This document shows, one piece after another, positions 1 to 9,228 of a DNA stretch of 64,000 bases. The DNA lies in NCBI RefSeq assembly GCF_009557055.1, contig NZ_CP045649.1, positions 3,943,501 through 4,007,500 on the forward strand, read 5' to 3'. The notes under the pieces were generated by a model that searched no databases, was not told where the DNA came from, and was given only the letters and a program-made list of their open reading frames with translations. This stretch comes from Nocardioides sp. dk884 (GTDB lineage: Bacteria; Actinomycetota; Actinomycetes; Propionibacteriales; Nocardioidaceae). The position numbers were made by a program, and so were the translations under genes. Every line of letters begins with the position of its first letter. Within the stretch, counting starts at the first letter, position 1.

Positions 1-67
1 AACTGGATCACGCGATCGGCACGAGCGCCCGGGACGGGCGACCCTGCCGCTGCCACAACATCGGCAG

Positions 68-90
68 AGTTGAGTCTGTTCCACTCAACT
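68..90. promoter_or_regulatory. HAIR element (HspR operator) at left edge
   Basis: Perfect 8-bp inverted repeat, AGTTGAGT and ACTCAACT, with a 7-bp spacer. This matches the HAIR element bound by the heat-shock repressor HspR, and the same core lies before dnaK in this window. It sits just beyond the 3' end of the VanZ gene, and no gene in view starts beside it. It most likely controls a leftward gene outside the window; clpB, a usual HspR target, is a guess. Confidence 0.85.
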
Positions 91-99
91 TTAAGAACG

Positions 100-594
100 T
101 CATCGGCGACTCGCCACCTGGCGGTCGGACTGCGCGGCGGCGCGGCGCGCGGCGGCGCGGCGCGCGCCCACCTCGCGGAACCACTCCCCGACGGTGAGCA
201 CCCACCCGAGCGCGACACCGATGACGGTGCCGAGACCGTTGGAGACGACGTCGCGGGGGTCGCTGACCCGCCCCGGGATCTCCTGCTGGGCGACCTCGAT
301 GCCGAGGGTCAGCACCAGACCGGCCAGCACCGCCAGCCACCACTGCCGGCGGCCCAGCAGGAGCAGGAAGAACACGCCGACGGGGACGAACATCGCGACG
401 TTGGCGGCGAACTCGATGTCGGCGGCGCTCAGTCCCGCGGTCGGCTCGTAGGCACCCAGCTCGCGCACCACCCGATCGGCGACGCGGGTCATCAGCGAGG
501 TGCCGGTCGAGGCCTGCGGGGTGAGCGTCATCCACCCGACGAAGCCGAGATAGGCGAAGGTCAGGAGGCTCAGCAGCGGGTGACGGTGGAACAC
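100..594 (-). CDS. VanZ family membrane protein
   Basis: A 164-residue membrane protein with an N-terminal hydrophobic segment at about residues 8-27 and three more between about 60 and 140. The third and fourth segments carry the polar pattern of the VanZ family, with E and Q in a VAQQ stretch, an R-x-x-D-x-x-D run and then N and G. VanZ in enterococci gives low-level teicoplanin resistance, but the role of distant homologues is unknown. The gene lies 12 bp after hspR on the same strand, so it may be read through from the dnaK operon. The arginine-rich, alanine-rich C-terminus looks cytoplasmic. Family assignment is good; function is open. Confidence 0.85.
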   Translation of the reverse strand: MFHRHPLLSLLTFAYLGFVGWMTLTPQASTGTSLMTRVADRVVRELGAYEPTAGLSAADIEFAANVAMFVPVGVFFLLLLGRRQWWLAVLAGLVLTLGIEVAQQEIPGRVSDPRDVVSNGLGTVIGVALGWVLTVGEWFREVGARRAAARRAAAQSDRQVASRR

Positions 595-606
595 GTGGCC
601 CCGATC

Positions 607-1041
607 TCAGCGGCCCCGCCGCCAGACCACGACCGAGCCGGCCTGGGTCTGACGGAGCACGGGCAGCTTGTTGGCGGGCACCTCGCGGGGGCGTCCGGTG
701 TGGGCCTGGCCGAGGGCGTCGCGCAGGGCTTTGAGCTCGGCGAGCAGCTCCTCGTTGTGCTTGGCCACGGCGGCGAGCTCCGACTCCAGCTCGACGATGC
801 GGCGTACCCCCTGCAGCCCGACGCCGGAGGCGGTGAGGTCGGCGATCTCGCGCAGCCGCTCGATGTCGCGCGCGGAGTAGCGCCGCCCTCCCCCGCCGGT
901 GCGCTGGGGCGTGATCAGCCCGAGCCGCTCGTAGGTGCGCAGGGTCTGCGGGTGCAGCCCGGTCAGCTCCGCGGCCATGCTGATCACGAACACCGCGGCG
1001 TCCGGGCCCGGCGGGCCGCCGAACGGCTGCCGGGCCGCCAT
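607..1041 (-). CDS. hspR: HspR, MerR-family heat-shock repressor
   Basis: A 144-residue MerR-type regulator. The winged-helix domain (about residues 17-85) contains HPQTLRTYERLGLI and a glycine-rich wing GGGGRRYS, the usual HspR version. Residues 85-115 are a heptad-rich coiled coil for dimerisation. HspR represses dnaK, clpB and related genes by binding HAIR sites, with DnaK as co-repressor in Streptomyces and mycobacteria; this is family knowledge. The ATG shares its A with the dnaJ stop codon, so the two are translationally coupled as last core genes of the operon. Two HAIR sites in the window fit autoregulation of the whole operon. Confidence 0.95.
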   Translation of the reverse strand: MAARQPFGGPPGPDAAVFVISMAAELTGLHPQTLRTYERLGLITPQRTGGGGRRYSARDIERLREIADLTASGVGLQGVRRIVELESELAAVAKHNEELLAELKALRDALGQAHTGRPREVPANKLPVLRQTQAGSVVVWRRGR

Positions 1042-2219
1042 CAGGAGCCGGCCTTCTCGAACAGGTTGGCGCGCAGCGGGCGCCCCGCGGTCGCTTCGCG
1101 GTACGCCGTGACCGCCGCCCGGGCGTCCTCGTCGAGGACCGCGGGGACGACCACCTCGACGGTGGCGAGCAGGTCGCCGACCGTGCCGTCGCTGCGGCGC
1201 GCCCCCTTGCCGCGCACCCGGAAGGTGCGCCCGTTGGGGGTGCCGGCGGGGATGCGCAGGGTGACCGGCGCGCCGCCGAGGGTGGGGATCTTGATCTCCG
1301 AGCCGAGCGCGAGCTCGTCGAAGGAGACCGGGACGTCGAGGGTGAGGTTGTCGCCCTTGCGCCCGAAGACGCGGTGCGGGCTCACCTTGACGGTGACGTA
1401 GAGGTCGCCGGCCGGGCCGCCGTTCTCGCCGGCCGCGCCCTTGCCGCGCAGCCGGATCCGCTGGCCGTCCTTGACGCCGGCGGGGATGCGGGCCTGGATG
1501 GTGCGCGCCGACATGCCGCGCCCGGAGCCGTGGCAGGTGGGGCAGGCCTCGTCGTACACGAGCTGGCGCCCGCCGCAGGTCGGGCAGGTCTCGTTCATGG
1601 AGAACGCGCCGCCCACCGAGCCGGTGACGTAGCCGGCGCCCTCGCACTCGGGGCACACGTGCGGCTTGGTGCCGGGCTTGCCGCCGGTGCCGTTGCAGTC
1701 CGGGCAGGGCGCGTCGGAGGTCAGCCGCAGCGAGATGGTGACGCCGTCGATGGCGTCGGTGAAGCTGATCGTGGCGGTGGTCTCGGCGTCGGCGCCCTTC
1801 TGCGGGCGACGCGTCTGCTGGCGGCGACCGAAGCCACCACCGCCGCCGAAGATGTCGCCGAACATGTCGCCGAAGCCGCCGCCCGCGCCGCCGCGGTCGC
1901 GCAGCAGGTCGTCGAGGTTGAAGCCGCCCTGGCCGCCCTGGCCGGTCGGGAACCCGCCGAAGCGGCCCGAGGCGTGCAGGGAGCGGAACTCGTCGTACTT
2001 CGCGCGCTTGTCGCGGTCGCCGAGGACGTCGTAGGCCTCCGCGACCGCCTTGAACTTGTCGTGCTTGGCGGTGTCGCCGGGGTTGGAGTCGGGGTGGTTG
2101 GCCCGGGCCAGCTTGCGATAGGCCTTCTTGATCTCCTCGGCGCTCGCGTCCTTCTTCACGCCGAGCTCGGCGTAGAAGTCCTTCTGCGCCCAGTCGGCGC
2201 GGTAGCCGTCGTCACTCAC
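1041..2219 (-). CDS. dnaJ: Molecular chaperone DnaJ (Hsp40)
   Basis: A 392-residue type I Hsp40 co-chaperone that stimulates DnaK ATPase and hands it unfolded protein. It has a J domain with HPD at residues 42-44, a Gly/Phe-rich linker around 85-125, and a zinc-binding region with four C-x-x-C-x-G-x-G-type repeats at about 155-230 (CPDCNGTG, CPECEGAG, CPTCGGRQ, CPTCHGSG), then the substrate-binding C-terminal domains. The GTG start is chosen because a strong GGGAGGAGGG ribosome site lies just upstream; a TTG five codons earlier would place that site inside the gene. It is separated from grpE by a gap holding a very strong hairpin. Confidence 0.95.
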   Translation of the reverse strand: MSDDGYRADWAQKDFYAELGVKKDASAEEIKKAYRKLARANHPDSNPGDTAKHDKFKAVAEAYDVLGDRDKRAKYDEFRSLHASGRFGGFPTGQGGQGGFNLDDLLRDRGGAGGGFGDMFGDIFGGGGGFGRRQQTRRPQKGADAETTATISFTDAIDGVTISLRLTSDAPCPDCNGTGGKPGTKPHVCPECEGAGYVTGSVGGAFSMNETCPTCGGRQLVYDEACPTCHGSGRGMSARTIQARIPAGVKDGQRIRLRGKGAAGENGGPAGDLYVTVKVSPHRVFGRKGDNLTLDVPVSFDELALGSEIKIPTLGGAPVTLRIPAGTPNGRTFRVRGKGARRSDGTVGDLLATVEVVVPAVLDEDARAAVTAYREATAGRPLRANLFEKAGS

Positions 2220-2293
2220 GTGCCCTCCTCCCAACGATGTGGCCGGTCATGTGCTGGTCATCTGTGGTGCTGGCGCGGGCCCCGGGGGCTGCG

Positions 2294-2326
2294 CCACCGG
2301 GCCCCGCGCGTGGCGGGGCCCGGTGG
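2294..2326. terminator. Strong hairpin between grpE and dnaJ
   Basis: A perfect 14-bp GC-only stem (arms CCACCGGGCCCCGC and its complement) with a 5-nt loop begins a few bases after the grpE stop codon. There is no T-run on either side. It could be a partial terminator or an RNA-processing or stability element that sets different levels of DnaK-GrpE and DnaJ-HspR. Confidence 0.6.
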
Positions 2327-2332
2327 GGCTGC

Positions 2333-2970
2333 TCAGGACTCGGACGCCTCGTCGGCGGGGCCCGCCGGGTCGGCGCTGCCGGCCGCCGGGTCGACCACCA
2401 GGACCTGCGCCGCGCGGACGACGCGGTCGCCCATCCGGTAGCCGGCCTTGGCGACGACCTTGCAGGTCACCACGTCGACGTCGGGGTCCTCGCCGAGGTG
2501 GCTCAGCGCCTCGTGCAGGGACGGGTCGAACGGGTCACCGGGGACGCCGAACTTCTCCAGGCCCTGGTTGGCCACGACCCGCTCCAGCTGCTCGGCGACG
2601 GCCTTGAAGCCGCCCTCGAGCTCGGCGTGCTCGCGGGCCCGGTCGATCGTGTCCAGGACCTCGACGACCGGGGCGAGCACGACGTACGCCGCGTTCTGCT
2701 TGACCAGCTCGCGGTCGCGGTCGACGCGGCGCTTGTAGTTGAGGAACTCCGCCTGGAGGCGCTGCAGGTCGCTGGTGCGCTCGCCGAGCTCCATCTTGAG
2801 CGTCTCGACCTCGTCGCGTGCCGCCTGCAGCGGGTCCGCCTCGGCGGGCTCGGAGTCCGGCGCCTCACCGGCGGCGGGAGCGGCCGGGTCCTCCGAGCGC
2901 TCCGCCGCCTCGTCGACGCCCTCGCGGGCCGGGTCCCCGGGGGGACCCTCGTCGTGCCGGTGCTCGTCGG

Positions 2971-2974
<4 letters not shown>
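2333..2974 (-). CDS. grpE: Nucleotide exchange factor GrpE
   Basis: A 213-residue GrpE, the nucleotide exchange factor that releases ADP from DnaK. The first 45 residues are acidic and disordered (rich in D, E, P, A). A long heptad helix follows at about residues 48-95, with NYKRR typical of the family. The C-terminal beta domain holds the GrpE signature, including GVPGDPFDP and LHEAL. The start overlaps the dnaK stop by 4 bp (ATGA), so the two are translationally coupled. Length and organisation are normal for actinobacteria. Confidence 0.95.
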
Positions 2975-4821
<1,847 letters not shown>

Positions 4822-4873
4822 GGGACTACCTCCGTTGGATTTCGCAGCGCACTTGGGCTGCGGGTCTGACGTT

Positions 4874-4897
4874 GGCGGGGCGCATACGAGCCCCGCC
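4874..4897. promoter_or_regulatory. Hairpin in dnaK leader
   Basis: Perfect 8-bp GC-rich inverted repeat (GGCGGGGC and GCCCCGCC) around an 8-bp loop, about 55 bp before the dnaK start. If the promoter overlaps the HAIR site it lies inside the untranslated leader of the dnaK mRNA, next to a second palindrome. Confidence 0.6.
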
Positions 4898-4901
4898 GGG
4901 A

Positions 4902-4929
4902 CCAGTCTGCGTCGCGCGACTCAGACTGG
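4902..4929. promoter_or_regulatory. 28-bp palindrome at dnaK promoter or leader
   Basis: Nearly perfect 28-bp palindrome: outer arms CCAGTCTG and CAGACTGG with an inner GTCGCGCGAC, broken by a single non-complementary pair. It lies 5 bp from the HAIR element, so it overlaps either the start of transcription or the first bases of the mRNA. It could be a second operator or an RNA hairpin. Confidence 0.6.
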
Positions 4930-4934
4930 CAAAT

Positions 4935-4959
4935 AAGTTGAGTCGTTGCAACTCAACTT
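4935..4959 (-). promoter_or_regulatory. HAIR operator upstream of dnaK
   Basis: Perfect 9-bp arms AAGTTGAGT and ACTCAACTT separated by 7 bp, matching the HspR binding consensus. Read toward dnaK, TTGAGT inside the arm can serve as the -35 box, so HspR would block RNA polymerase. This places the whole dnaK-grpE-dnaJ-hspR(-vanZ) operon under HspR. Confidence 0.92.
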
Positions 4960-5018
4960 TCTTCACAGGACAGAACGCCCCGGACCCCGGGGGATGTTCC
5001 CGGTCCGGACGAGAATTT

Positions 5019-5037
5019 CTCGGACCCCTGGTCCGAG
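5019..5037 (-). terminator. Hairpin terminator candidate after lipoprotein gene
   Basis: Perfect 8-bp stem (CTCGGACC and GGTCCGAG) with a 3-nt loop, 8 bp past the stop codon of the leftward lipoprotein gene and followed on that strand by AAATTCTC rather than a T-run. It separates this gene from the divergent heat-shock control region. Confidence 0.5.
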
Positions 5038-5044
5038 CGCGGCG

Positions 5045-6127
5045 TCAGCCGGCGAGGTCGGTCCACTCACCTCCGAGGTCGGTGGAGACGTACGCCGCGC
5101 CGCCGACCCAGTCCAGGGCGTACAGCCGCTCCCCCGCGAGCTCCAGCAGCCAGCCGTGGTCGCCGGCGGCGGGCAGGGCGAGCTCCTCCCAGCTGTCGTC
5201 CTCGGGGTCGACGACCTGGGCGACGTCGACGTCGTCGAAGACCAGCAGCCGGCCGTCCGGGAGCCCTTCGACGGTGGCGGAGAACCAGCTCGACCCCAGA
5301 CCGTCCGGCGCCTCGAGCCGGCGCCAGGCGGCGTCGGCACCGCTGCGCGGACGCACCAGCAGCGCGTCGAGCTGGTCACCGGCGCCGCGGGTGACCGCGA
5401 CGGGGACCACGACCAGGTCGTCGGTGACCGCCAGGCCGATCGGGTAGCCCCGGGCGGGCAGCTCGAGGGGCGACTCCTGCCAGGTGGTCGCCCCGGCGGG
5501 CAGGTGGAGCAGGACCGCGTCGCTCGGGCTCGCGGCGCTCTCCGGCAGCGCCCAGGCACCGCCGTCGGCGTCGATCACCAGCTCCACGGCCACCGCACCG
5601 CCGGGCAGCGGCGGCGTCGGGGCGATGGTCCCCTCGATCGGGGAGTACACCGCCCGCGCGCCCTCGACGGCGACGTCGCCGGGACCGAGGGCCCGCGGGG
5701 TCTCGACCTCCTCGACCGGGGTCAGCTCGCCGTCGGCGTCCAGCAGCTCGTAGCGGCCGTTGCCGCCGAGGTCGACCAGGAAGCCGTCGGCCAGCGGCCA
5801 CACACCCGGGATCGAGCTCTCGTTGCGCACCTGGCGGCCCGGCCCCTCGGCGAGGACCTCACCGTCGGCGTCCTGCAGGCGCCAGGCCGCGGCGACGCTC
5901 GTGCGGGGTCCCTCCTCGACGAGGTGGGCGACCAGCAACCGCCCGGCGCCGTCCTCGGCGACCGCGACGGGGCGGCCCACCTCGAGGACCTCCGACACGG
6001 TCGTAGGCACCGCGGAGGAGGCCGTCCGCGCCGAGGCGTCGCCCCCGCCGTCGCCGTCATCGGTGCCACACGCGCCGAGCGTCGTCGCCAGCAGGAGAGT
6101 GGTCAGGGCGGCGGATGCGGTGCGCAT
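5045..6127 (-). CDS. Putative lipoprotein, unknown function
   Basis: A 360-residue predicted lipoprotein. The N-terminus is a short signal peptide ending in the lipobox LGAC with Cys20, then a D/G/S-rich linker. The remainder is built of repeating short strands with D-G or D-A turns (LLDADGE, VIDADGG, LLVFDDVD), which suggests a beta-propeller, but I recognise no named family. The start is placed at the ATG giving a compact signal peptide, preceded by GGATGG. It stands alone between the dnaK promoter and the divergent peptidase gene. It probably sits on the outer face of the membrane; no enzymatic role can be inferred. Confidence 0.75.
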   Translation of the reverse strand: MRTASAALTTLLLATTLGACGTDDGDGGGDASARTASSAVPTTVSEVLEVGRPVAVAEDGAGRLLVAHLVEEGPRTSVAAAWRLQDADGEVLAEGPGRQVRNESSIPGVWPLADGFLVDLGGNGRYELLDADGELTPVEEVETPRALGPGDVAVEGARAVYSPIEGTIAPTPPLPGGAVAVELVIDADGGAWALPESAASPSDAVLLHLPAGATTWQESPLELPARGYPIGLAVTDDLVVVPVAVTRGAGDQLDALLVRPRSGADAAWRRLEAPDGLGSSWFSATVEGLPDGRLLVFDDVDVAQVVDPEDDSWEELALPAAGDHGWLLELAGERLYALDWVGGAAYVSTDLGGEWTDLAG

Positions 6128-6176
6128 CCATCCATCATGCCCCGCGTCACATGGGCCCCGGTGCTCTACTGGGGCG

Positions 6177-6486
6177 ATGACGGGGCCCACGGGACGGATC
6201 GCGCGACCGGCCACCCGGCCGGGAGGCAGCACTGCCGCCCGCCGCGCCCTGCGCCTCGCGCTCGGCGCAGCGGCCATCGGCGCGCTGGCCACCGGAGCAC
6301 TGGCCGCCGGGTGCACAGTGACCGACCGCTCCCCCGCCGCCCCGTCCTCACGCCCGCCCTCCGCACCCGCGTCCGCCACGACCGGGCCCACCGTGACGCC
6401 CGGGACGCCCCGCACCCAGCCCCCGTCGACCGTGGCGCCGCCGCGGGTCCCCGGGTGGCCCCCGACGACGTCCGGTCGAGACGGCC
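6177..6486 (+). pseudogene. Detached lipoprotein signal and linker of the M28 peptidase
   Basis: Reading from this ATG gives a signal peptide with lipobox LAAGC (Cys46) and a long Ser/Thr/Pro linker, which then runs out of frame with the peptidase domain that follows. Restoring one C in the C-run at 6459-6463 and one G near 6474 would join the two into a single readable lipoprotein (through PPDDVR and VETAVAAVRH). Two lost bases, either real mutations or homopolymer sequencing errors, are the simplest explanation. Confidence 0.6.
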
Positions 6487-7257
6487 GTGGCCGCGGTGCG
6501 CCACCTGGCCGGGCGGATCGGCCCGCGTCCGGGGACATCGGCGGCGTACCGCCGGGCCGCGTCGTGGGTCGAGCACCGCCTGGTCGAGACCGGCTGGCGC
6601 GTCGAGCGGCAGCGGTTCGCGACGCCCGCCGGCGTGTCCTGGGGGGTGCCGGTGCCGGCCGGCACGTCGCTCAACCTCCTCGCCACTCGTGGCGAGATCC
6701 GCGCCGGGCGCCCGTGGCTGCTCGTCGGCGCCCACCTCGACACGGTGCCGCAGGCCCCGGGCGCCGAGGACAACGCCTCCGGTGTCGGGGTGCTGCTCGC
6801 GGTCGCCGAGGCGCTCGCGGACCGGCGGACGCGGCTGCCGGTGGTGCTGGTGGCCTTCGGCTCCGAGGAGCCGCGCGGCCCGGGCGACGAGGACCACCAC
6901 TACGGCTCGCGGGCCTACGTCGCGCGCCTCGACCCCGTGCAGCGCCGGACCCTGCGCGGGATGATCTCGCTGGACCGCGTCGGTGTGGGGGCGGCGCTGC
7001 CGGTGGGCAGCGCCGACGACCCCGACCCGCTGCACGCCGAGGTGCTGGCGGCCGCGCGCCGCGCCGGCGTGGCGACGCAGCCGGAGACCGACCAGCGCTC
7101 GAGCGACCACTGGTCCTTCGTGCGCGCCGGCCTGCCGGGCGTGCGCCTCGGCAGCACGCCGTACGCCGGCTACCACTCGGCCGGCGACGTCCCCGGCGTG
7201 GTCGAGGCCGCCCAGCTGCGCCGCGCCGCGCGCACCGTGGCGGCCTGGCTGGGCTGA
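6487..7257 (+). CDS. M28 family metallopeptidase (N-terminus out of frame)
   Basis: A zinc aminopeptidase-type domain of 256 residues from a GTG. Ligands and catalytic residues of the M28 family are visible: H83 and D85 in GAHLDTV, D95 in EDNASG, the glutamate pair of FGSEEPRG at about 127-128, an aspartate in SLDRVG and a histidine in the C-terminal YHSAGD. M28 enzymes remove N-terminal amino acids. The upstream signal peptide and linker are in other frames, so the intact protein would be a surface-anchored lipoprotein. The GTG start shown is only the longest open stretch in the domain frame and is probably not the true start. Confidence 0.8.
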   Translation: MAAVRHLAGRIGPRPGTSAAYRRAASWVEHRLVETGWRVERQRFATPAGVSWGVPVPAGTSLNLLATRGEIRAGRPWLLVGAHLDTVPQAPGAEDNASGVGVLLAVAEALADRRTRLPVVLVAFGSEEPRGPGDEDHHYGSRAYVARLDPVQRRTLRGMISLDRVGVGAALPVGSADDPDPLHAEVLAAARRAGVATQPETDQRSSDHWSFVRAGLPGVRLGSTPYAGYHSAGDVPGVVEAAQLRRAARTVAAWLG

Positions 7258-7264
7258 CCCGTCC

Positions 7265-8644
7265 TCAGCGTGCGAACGGCCCGGTGGAGGCCCGCCACAC
7301 CTCGCCCAGGATCCGCGTCCCGGCCGCGCCACCGACGGGGCGCGGCGCGAAGGTCCCGGGGTCCATCACATAGGGCACCAGGCGCATCGCCGCCAACCGG
7401 TCGCCGAGGAACGTCGCCTCCAGCATGACGCCCTCCATCGTCTGGGTCATGAAGTCCATGTCGAAGACGAGGTTGCCCAGCGAGTGCAGCACCGGCACCG
7501 CGGCGTCGGGACCCTCGACGACGTCGATGCCCTGCACCCAGTGCGGGTGGCCCCCGACCACCAGGTCGGCGCCGGCCGCGACGAGGGCACGGGACACCTC
7601 GCGCTGCACCGGCTCCGGCTCATGGGTGTACTGCGTGCCCCAGTGCGGCAGCACCACGACCACGTCGGCATGCCTCCCGGCGCGCCGCACCAGCCCGGTG
7701 ACGTGCTCGAGGTCGGCACGGACCAGCGGGCCGGTGCGCGGCGGCATCCGCACCGAGAGCGCTCCCGGCCCGGACCGGGTGGCCCGCGGGGTCTCGCCGA
7801 TCGCGTTGAAGCCCAGGAAGGCGAAGCGCACCCCGCCGCGCTCGACGTACGCCGGGCGGCTCGCCGCCGCGAGATCGGCTCCGGCGCCGAACACCGCCAG
7901 CGGGCTGCGACGCAGGGTGGCGACGGTGTCCAGGAACGCGCCGGTGCCGTAGTCGCCGGCGTGGTTGTTGGCCAGGGAGACCGCGTCCAGGCCCGCGCGG
8001 CGAAGGTGCCCCACGAGCCCGGGGCCGGCGCCGAAGGAGTCCGACCCCTGGGTGGGGGCGCCCGCGGTCGACAGCGTGCTCTCCAGGTTGCCGACGACGA
8101 GGTCGGCGCGGTGCAGCCGGGGCGCCACCTTCGCCAGGGCGCGCGCCGGGTCGGGCACCCCGCGCACCAGCATCAGGTCGCCGACGACGGTGAGGTGGAC
8201 AGCGGCGGGGGCCGTGCGCACCGGGTCGCTCCCGGCAACGAGCGCGGCACGCACGCTCGGACGCACCTGCGCCAGCGGCACCACCCCGAGCGCCTCCGGG
8301 TCCCGCTCGACGCGGTCCAGGGCGCGTGCGGCGGCGCGGGGGCCGACACCACGGTGCACCGGGCGGCCCCGCCAGCGCGACGGGGAGGTAGCCGGCGCGG
8401 CCACCAGCCGACGGGCCTCGCGCGGTCGCAGCCGGAGCACGGGTGCCGTCGCATGGGTGACCACGACCAGCCGCTCGTCGGCGCGCGGCTGCGACCCCAC
8501 CCCGGTCCCGTCCTGAGCCTGGTCCTGAGGCTGATCCCGGGACTGGTCCTGGGGCTGGTCCTGCGCCGGGACGGACGGGCCCGTGCCGGCGCTGCAGCCG
8601 GCCAGCACCAGGACGGCCGCCGCGAGCAGCGCCCTGCGGGACAT
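7265..8644 (-). CDS. CapA family lipoprotein (poly-gamma-glutamate capsule-type)
   Basis: A 459-residue lipoprotein: signal peptide with lipobox LAGC (Cys17), then a low-complexity linker of D-Q-P-Q repeats around residues 28-45. A region of about 100 residues of unclear fold comes next, followed by a CapA/PGA_cap metallophosphatase-like domain from about residue 185. Its motifs are VVGDLMLVRG, NLES, ANNHAGDYG, PHWGTQY and GGHPHWVQG. CapA proteins take part in poly-gamma-glutamate export in Bacillus, but many actinobacterial homologues have no known role. It converges with the M28 peptidase gene, with only 7 bp between them. No capB/capC neighbours are present, so a capsule role is not supported by context. 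Confidence 0.88.
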   Translation of the reverse strand: MSRRALLAAAVLVLAGCSAGTGPSVPAQDQPQDQSRDQPQDQAQDGTGVGSQPRADERLVVVTHATAPVLRLRPREARRLVAAPATSPSRWRGRPVHRGVGPRAAARALDRVERDPEALGVVPLAQVRPSVRAALVAGSDPVRTAPAAVHLTVVGDLMLVRGVPDPARALAKVAPRLHRADLVVGNLESTLSTAGAPTQGSDSFGAGPGLVGHLRRAGLDAVSLANNHAGDYGTGAFLDTVATLRRSPLAVFGAGADLAAASRPAYVERGGVRFAFLGFNAIGETPRATRSGPGALSVRMPPRTGPLVRADLEHVTGLVRRAGRHADVVVVLPHWGTQYTHEPEPVQREVSRALVAAGADLVVGGHPHWVQGIDVVEGPDAAVPVLHSLGNLVFDMDFMTQTMEGVMLEATFLGDRLAAMRLVPYVMDPGTFAPRPVGGAAGTRILGEVWRASTGPFAR

Positions 8645-8653
8645 AGCGCGATC

Positions 8654-9163
8654 CTAGGGCCGGGCGGTGCTGCGGCGCTGCAGCTCGAGGGCCACGTCGA
8701 CGGTCCCCACGCGCGGCAGCGCCTCGACCTCGGAGAGCGGGTGCCAGCGCGCCTCGTCGGTGCTGCCGTCCAGCTCGGCGGTGAGCTCACCGCCGATGAC
8801 CCGCGCGGCGTACAGCACCCGCACCGCCTTGAGCGGACGTCCCTCGCCCTTGAGCCGGCGCGACGCAGGGATCACCCCGGTGTCGACGCCGAGGAGGCCG
8901 AGCAGCTCCACGTCGTACCCGGTCTCCTCGCGCACCTCGCGGACCACGCCCTCCTCGGGGGTCTCGTGCAGGTCGACGCCGCCACCGGGCAGGGTCCAGC
9001 GCTTCTGGGCGGGCTCGTTCCACAGCGCCAGCAGCACCCGGTCGTCCTCGTCGAGCACGACGGCGTACGCCGCCAGCCGCGTGTCGTAGGGCGCCTCGCT
9101 GGGCTGGGTCGTCCGCTGGGTTGTCGGCTGGGCCGTTGGCTCGGTCGGTCGGTCGGTGCTCAC
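8654..9163 (-). CDS. Nudix hydrolase
   Basis: A 169-residue Nudix hydrolase. The Nudix box is complete: a GGGVDLHETPEEG stretch followed by REVREETGYDV, giving the G-x5-E-x7-REUxEExGU pattern that binds the metal and the diphosphate. An N-terminal Thr/Pro/Gln-rich tail of about 25 residues precedes the fold. The GTG at MSTDRP is chosen because a longer form would run into the start region of the divergent aldo/keto reductase. Substrate class cannot be read from the sequence. Confidence 0.88.
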   Translation of the reverse strand: MSTDRPTEPTAQPTTQRTTQPSEAPYDTRLAAYAVVLDEDDRVLLALWNEPAQKRWTLPGGGVDLHETPEEGVVREVREETGYDVELLGLLGVDTGVIPASRRLKGEGRPLKAVRVLYAARVIGGELTAELDGSTDEARWHPLSEVEALPRVGTVDVALELQRRSTARP

Positions 9164-9228
9164 GTGAGCATTGTCGCGGAAGGGCGTGTCGGGGGAATGG
9201 GCTTCGACGGCTCGGGCATTGGACATTC

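Noticed and set aside
8515..8560. Gln/Asp repeat in CapA-like gene as a DNA repeat array
   Set aside because: It encodes the low-complexity linker of the lipoprotein and is short and irregular; there is no evidence for a DNA-level function.
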